46,953 nt of DNA from Pseudonocardia ammonioxydans (lineage in GTDB: Bacteria > Actinomycetota > Actinomycetes > Mycobacteriales > Pseudonocardiaceae): positions 1 to 46,953 of the forward strand of contig NZ_FOUY01000045.1 in NCBI RefSeq assembly GCF_900115005.1. The letters are read 5' to 3'. The translations under genes and the position numbers were made by a program. The first letter of the stretch is position 1; every line of letters starts with the position of its first letter. Shown in pieces: positions 42,594 to 46,953 of the stretch. A model generated the notes under the pieces. The model had not been told where the DNA came from. It made no database searches and worked only from the letters and a program-made list of their open reading frames with translations.

Positions 42594-43943
42594 ATGTCTC
42601 CCCGGCCACCTGCGTCCCCCGGGCCGGCTGCGCCCGCCCGGCCGGCTGCGTTCCCCCGGCCGCCGGCGGGCTCCGAGCCACCCGGCGGGCTGTCCGGGTC
42701 CGCGGTCCCCCCGCAATCCCCCCGCCCGGCCCCGCCGGAGCGGCTGCCCGTGGACCGCTGCCCGCCGGTGGCGCGGCTGATCGCCGGCGGATCCCGCGAT
42801 GCCTTCTGGGCCGAGGTCCGCCGCCGCGGCACCCCGCTGGTCGACGACCTCGGCGACGGCACCTGCGCGGTCACGTTCGCCGTCCCGCAGCGGCCCGGGA
42901 CCACCGAGGTGCGGGTGCTGCCGAACAAGCTGGCCGATGCCGCACACCCGGACGCCACCACCGCCGAACAGCTGCCCGGCGGGTGGGCACTGACCCTGCG
43001 GATGCCCCGGGACTGGCGGGCGGGCTACGGGATCGCCGAGCTGCCGGGCGCACCCGTCCCGGCGACGAACGGTGCGGCCGCGGCCCGGCGGGAGCGCGCG
43101 CTCGCCGCCGTCGCGGAGGCCGGACGTCCCGCGCTGGGCCGGTTCCTCGACGCCCAGGCCGCGGCCCGGCCCGATCCGCTCGCCCGTGAGCACCTCCCCG
43201 ACGGCACCTCGGTCGTCTCCCTCCCCGACGCCCCCGCCCGCCCGCGGCCGGGCGGCCCGCCCGGGACCGTCCTGCACGGCACGCTCGACGACCGCCCGCT
43301 CTGGCTGCACGACCCGGCCGGCGCCGACCCCGGCGAGCCGCTGCCCGTCGTCGTCCTGCTGGACGGGCACACCTGGCTCGCCGACGACCTGCCCGCGGTA
43401 CTCGACGGGTCGATCGCCCGCGGGGAGCTGCCGCCGGTCCGGACGGTCGGGGTCGCCGCCGCCCCCGGAGACCGGCGCAGCCGCGAGCTCGGCTGCGACC
43501 CCGGCTTCGTCGCGCTGCTGCGCGACGGTGTCCTGCGCTGGGCGGGCGGGCTGCGGGGGCTCACCCCGGACCCGGGCCGCACCGTCGTCGCCGGTCAGAG
43601 CCTCGGCGGGCTGACCGCGCTCTACGCCACCCAGGTCGCGCCGGAGCGGTTCGGCCTGGCCCTGAGCCAGTCCGGGTCGTTCTGGTGGCCGAACACCGGC
43701 GGGGTCGCCGAATGGCTCACCGGCGCGCTGCCCACCGGGCCGCGGACCGCGGGCGTGGTGCTCGAGGTCGGCAGCGAGGAGTGGGTGCTGGGTGGGCCGA
43801 CCCTCCGCGTCGCCGGGGCCCTGGCCGCCCGCGGCGACCCCGTGCGGCTCCGGGAGTTCCGCGGCGGCCACGACCCGGCGTGCTGGCGGACCACACTGGT
43901 GCCCGCACTCGGGGACCTCCTGGGCCGGGGCGGTGGCCGGTGA
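42594..43943 (+). CDS. fes: Enterochelin-esterase-like (Fes) ferric-siderophore esterase
   Basis: A 449-residue cytoplasmic esterase to release iron from ester-type siderophores. An N-terminal Pro/Ala/Arg-rich stretch (1-55) is followed by a Fes-N beta domain (VTFAVPQRPGTTEVRVLPNKLADAAHPDATTAEQLPGGWALTLRMP) and an alpha/beta hydrolase domain: PLPVVVLLDGHTWLADDLPAVLDG, nucleophile Ser in VVAGQSLGGLTAL near residue 335, catalytic His in RGGHDPACWR near residue 425. ATG at 42594; the stop overlaps the MarR start as GTGA. Leaderless by the -10 position. Confidence 0.92.
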   Translation: MSPRPPASPGPAAPARPAAFPRPPAGSEPPGGLSGSAVPPQSPRPAPPERLPVDRCPPVARLIAGGSRDAFWAEVRRRGTPLVDDLGDGTCAVTFAVPQRPGTTEVRVLPNKLADAAHPDATTAEQLPGGWALTLRMPRDWRAGYGIAELPGAPVPATNGAAAARRERALAAVAEAGRPALGRFLDAQAAARPDPLAREHLPDGTSVVSLPDAPARPRPGGPPGTVLHGTLDDRPLWLHDPAGADPGEPLPVVVLLDGHTWLADDLPAVLDGSIARGELPPVRTVGVAAAPGDRRSRELGCDPGFVALLRDGVLRWAGGLRGLTPDPGRTVVAGQSLGGLTALYATQVAPERFGLALSQSGSFWWPNTGGVAEWLTGALPTGPRTAGVVLEVGSEEWVLGGPTLRVAGALAARGDPVRLREFRGGHDPACWRTTLVPALGDLLGRGGGR

Positions 43944-44377
43944 ACGAGCCCGACCCGACCGGCCGGCTCGCCGGGGAAGCCGTGCTGCTGGCCGCCTCCC
44001 GGCTCACCGCGATGATCCACGCGGCGGCCGCCGCCGAGGACCTCACCCCGCTGCAGGCCCGCTTCCTGCGCACCCTGCACGAGCCGATGCCCCAGGCCGA
44101 CCTGGCGGAGCGGCTCGGGCTCGACCCGGCCCGGGTCTCGGCGCTGACCCGCGAGCTCGGCCGGCGCGGGCTGGTCGAGCGCGAGCACGGACGCGGGGAC
44201 CGCCGCCGGCGCTACGCACGGCTCACCCCCGCGGGTGACGCCGTGGTCGACCGGATCGGGGCCCGGCTGACCGCCCGCTCCCCGATGACCCAGGTGCTCG
44301 ACCGCGCCGAGCGCGACACCCTCGTCGACCTGCTCGGACGGGTCATCGCGGCGCTGCCCGCGCCGGGCCCCGGCTGA
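43940..44377 (+). CDS. MarR-family transcriptional regulator
   Basis: A 145-residue winged-helix protein: LAGEAVLLAASRLTAMIHAAAAAEDLTPLQARFLRTLHEPMPQADLAERLGLDPARVSALTRELGRRGLVEREHGRGDRRRRYARLTPAGDAVVDRI. The recognition helix is PARVSALTRELGRRG near residues 58-72; the wing is REHGRGDRRRRYARL. Start GTG 43940, overlapping the esterase stop (GTGA), so it is coupled to the iron gene and probably under the same iron box. Confidence 0.9.
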   Translation: MNEPDPTGRLAGEAVLLAASRLTAMIHAAAAAEDLTPLQARFLRTLHEPMPQADLAERLGLDPARVSALTRELGRRGLVEREHGRGDRRRRYARLTPAGDAVVDRIGARLTARSPMTQVLDRAERDTLVDLLGRVIAALPAPGPG

Positions 44378-44428
44378 GCGTCCGCATCCGGCCGCGAACG
44401 GGGGACGAACCGCGGCTGAACCGATACC

Positions 44429-44453
44429 GGACACCGCGCGGCGCGCCGTGTCC
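44429..44453. terminator. 25-base dyad between marR and glgE
   Basis: GGACAC pairs with GTGTCC and, after one mismatch, GCGCG pairs with CGCGC, around a single central base; 51 bases after the marR stop and 100 before glgE. Most likely a terminator for the iron/marR unit, less likely a glgE operator. Confidence 0.5.
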
Positions 44454-44553
44454 CGTCGCGCGCACGACTGGACCGGATGGGTACGGTTGTCCCGTGCGCC
44501 ACACCGGTCCCGGCGTACACATCCGCTCGACCAGAATCCGGGGGTGACGTCCG

Positions 44554-46545
<1,992 letters not shown>

Positions 46546-46546
46546 A

Positions 46547-46953
46547 TGTGCTGTCCGGGCACGTTGGTGACAGTCCGGCACGCCCGTCCGATGATCTTGA
46601 GACAGGCGAGGGCCTCCGGGTTCGGTGTGGATCACCACGAAACACGCCGAAGCCCGAGGAGGCCCTCTGGTGATCCACCGTAACGCCCCGCTGACCCCGA
46701 CCGGCCGGCTGCGCCTGGCCCGGTGTGTCGTCGACGACGGCTGGGACCTGCGCCGCGCCGCGGAGCGGTTCCAGGTCGCCCACACCACCGCCGCCCGCTG
46801 GGCCGGGCGCTACCGCCACGGCGGCGAGGCCGCGATGGTCGATCGCTCCAGCCGACCGCATCACAGTCCTCGCCGCACCAGTCGGGCCGTCGAGGTCGAG
46901 GTTTTACGGCAGCGTGATGAGCACAAGATCGGGCCGCTGCGCATCGCCGGCCG
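46547..46953 (+). mobile_element. IS481-family insertion sequence, left part (continues beyond window)
   Basis: Starts as TGTGCTGTCCGGGC directly after TCTAGA (46541-46546). Known IS481 ends begin TGTG and its target consensus is NCTAGN, so TCTAGA is the expected target-site copy. The element contains the transposase start at 46670. The right end is outside the window. Inside the left end a region 46547-46669 is non-coding and may bear the promoter and the inverted repeat. Confidence 0.8.
46670..46953 (+). CDS. IS481-family transposase, N-terminal part (truncated by window edge)
   Basis: Frame from GTG 46670 (VIHRNAPLTPTGRLRLARCVVDDGWDLRRAAERFQV) is a helix-turn-helix (DLRRAAERFQVAHTTAARWAGRYRHGG) followed by MVDRSSRPHHSPRRT, the mark of IS481 transposases. 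At least 94 residues are visible; the DDE domain is outside. A GAGGAGG ribosome site precedes the GTG. Open to the last base of the window. Confidence 0.88.
   Translation, partial: MIHRNAPLTPTGRLRLARCVVDDGWDLRRAAERFQVAHTTAARWAGRYRHGGEAAMVDRSSRPHHSPRRTSRAVEVEVLRQRDEHKIGPLRIAG

Overview
The window is very GC-rich chromosomal DNA with GTG starts, many 4-nt stop/start overlaps and strong third-position G/C bias. Gene content (F420/deazaflavin-type oxidoreductase, mycofactocin-coupled SDR, GlgE, 13E12/DUF222-HNH protein, DtxR/IdeR-type iron box) indicates a mycolata-like or Pseudonocardiales actinobacterium. Pseudonocardia is my best guess, from general feel only. Almost all of it is chromosomal backbone; the only clear mobile DNA is an IS481-type element cut by the right edge.

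Region 1 (1-15.0 kb) follows the Mycobacterium tuberculosis Rv3024c-Rv3034c block: mnmA, cysteine desulfurase, PlsC-type acyltransferase, OlsB-type GNAT, etfA, etfB on the minus strand, then a methyltransferase, GH57 glucan enzyme and GT4 glucosyltransferase on the plus strand, closed by a convergent hexapeptide acyltransferase. In mycobacteria the right half is tied to cytoplasmic methylglucose polysaccharides. Left of it lie a MetE-like protein, a deazaflavin-type oxidoreductase and a frameshifted FMN alpha-hydroxyacid dehydrogenase of the MftD type. Between the GT4 and acyltransferase genes are two copies of a 60-bp hairpin repeat.

Region 2 (15.0-24.6 kb) holds a nucleoside hydrolase, then a minus-strand run: ABC ATPase, enoyl-CoA hydratase, methyltransferase, sensor kinase, response regulator, DedA protein, and a second LuxR-type regulator whose receiver has lost its acidic pair and lysine. 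GlgX (glycogen debranching) diverges from the ABC gene with 19 bp between start codons, and a second DedA gene converges on it.

Region 3 (24.7-33.1 kb) is a complete respiratory nitrate reductase locus, narK divergent from narGHJI, with two dyads in the shared promoter region. A small winged-helix regulator, an FmdB zinc ribbon, a secreted protein and a mycofactocin-coupled SDR follow.

Region 4 (35.7-46.95 kb) has a repeat-bearing spacer, a DUF222-HNH protein with a long acidic low-complexity insert and a LexA-type SOS box overlapping its promoter, alpha-glucan phosphorylase GlgP, a divergent iron-siderophore pair (lipoprotein and esterase) around a DtxR/IdeR box with a coupled MarR regulator, and GlgE. 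The IS481-like element begins one base after the glgE stop codon, next to a TCTAGA sequence that matches the NCTAGN target known for IS481. Taken together, genes for glucan synthesis, branching, debranching, phosphorolysis and maltosyl transfer (GT4, GH57, GlgX, GlgP, GlgE) are spread over four places in the window. I found no tRNA, rRNA, CRISPR array or prophage.
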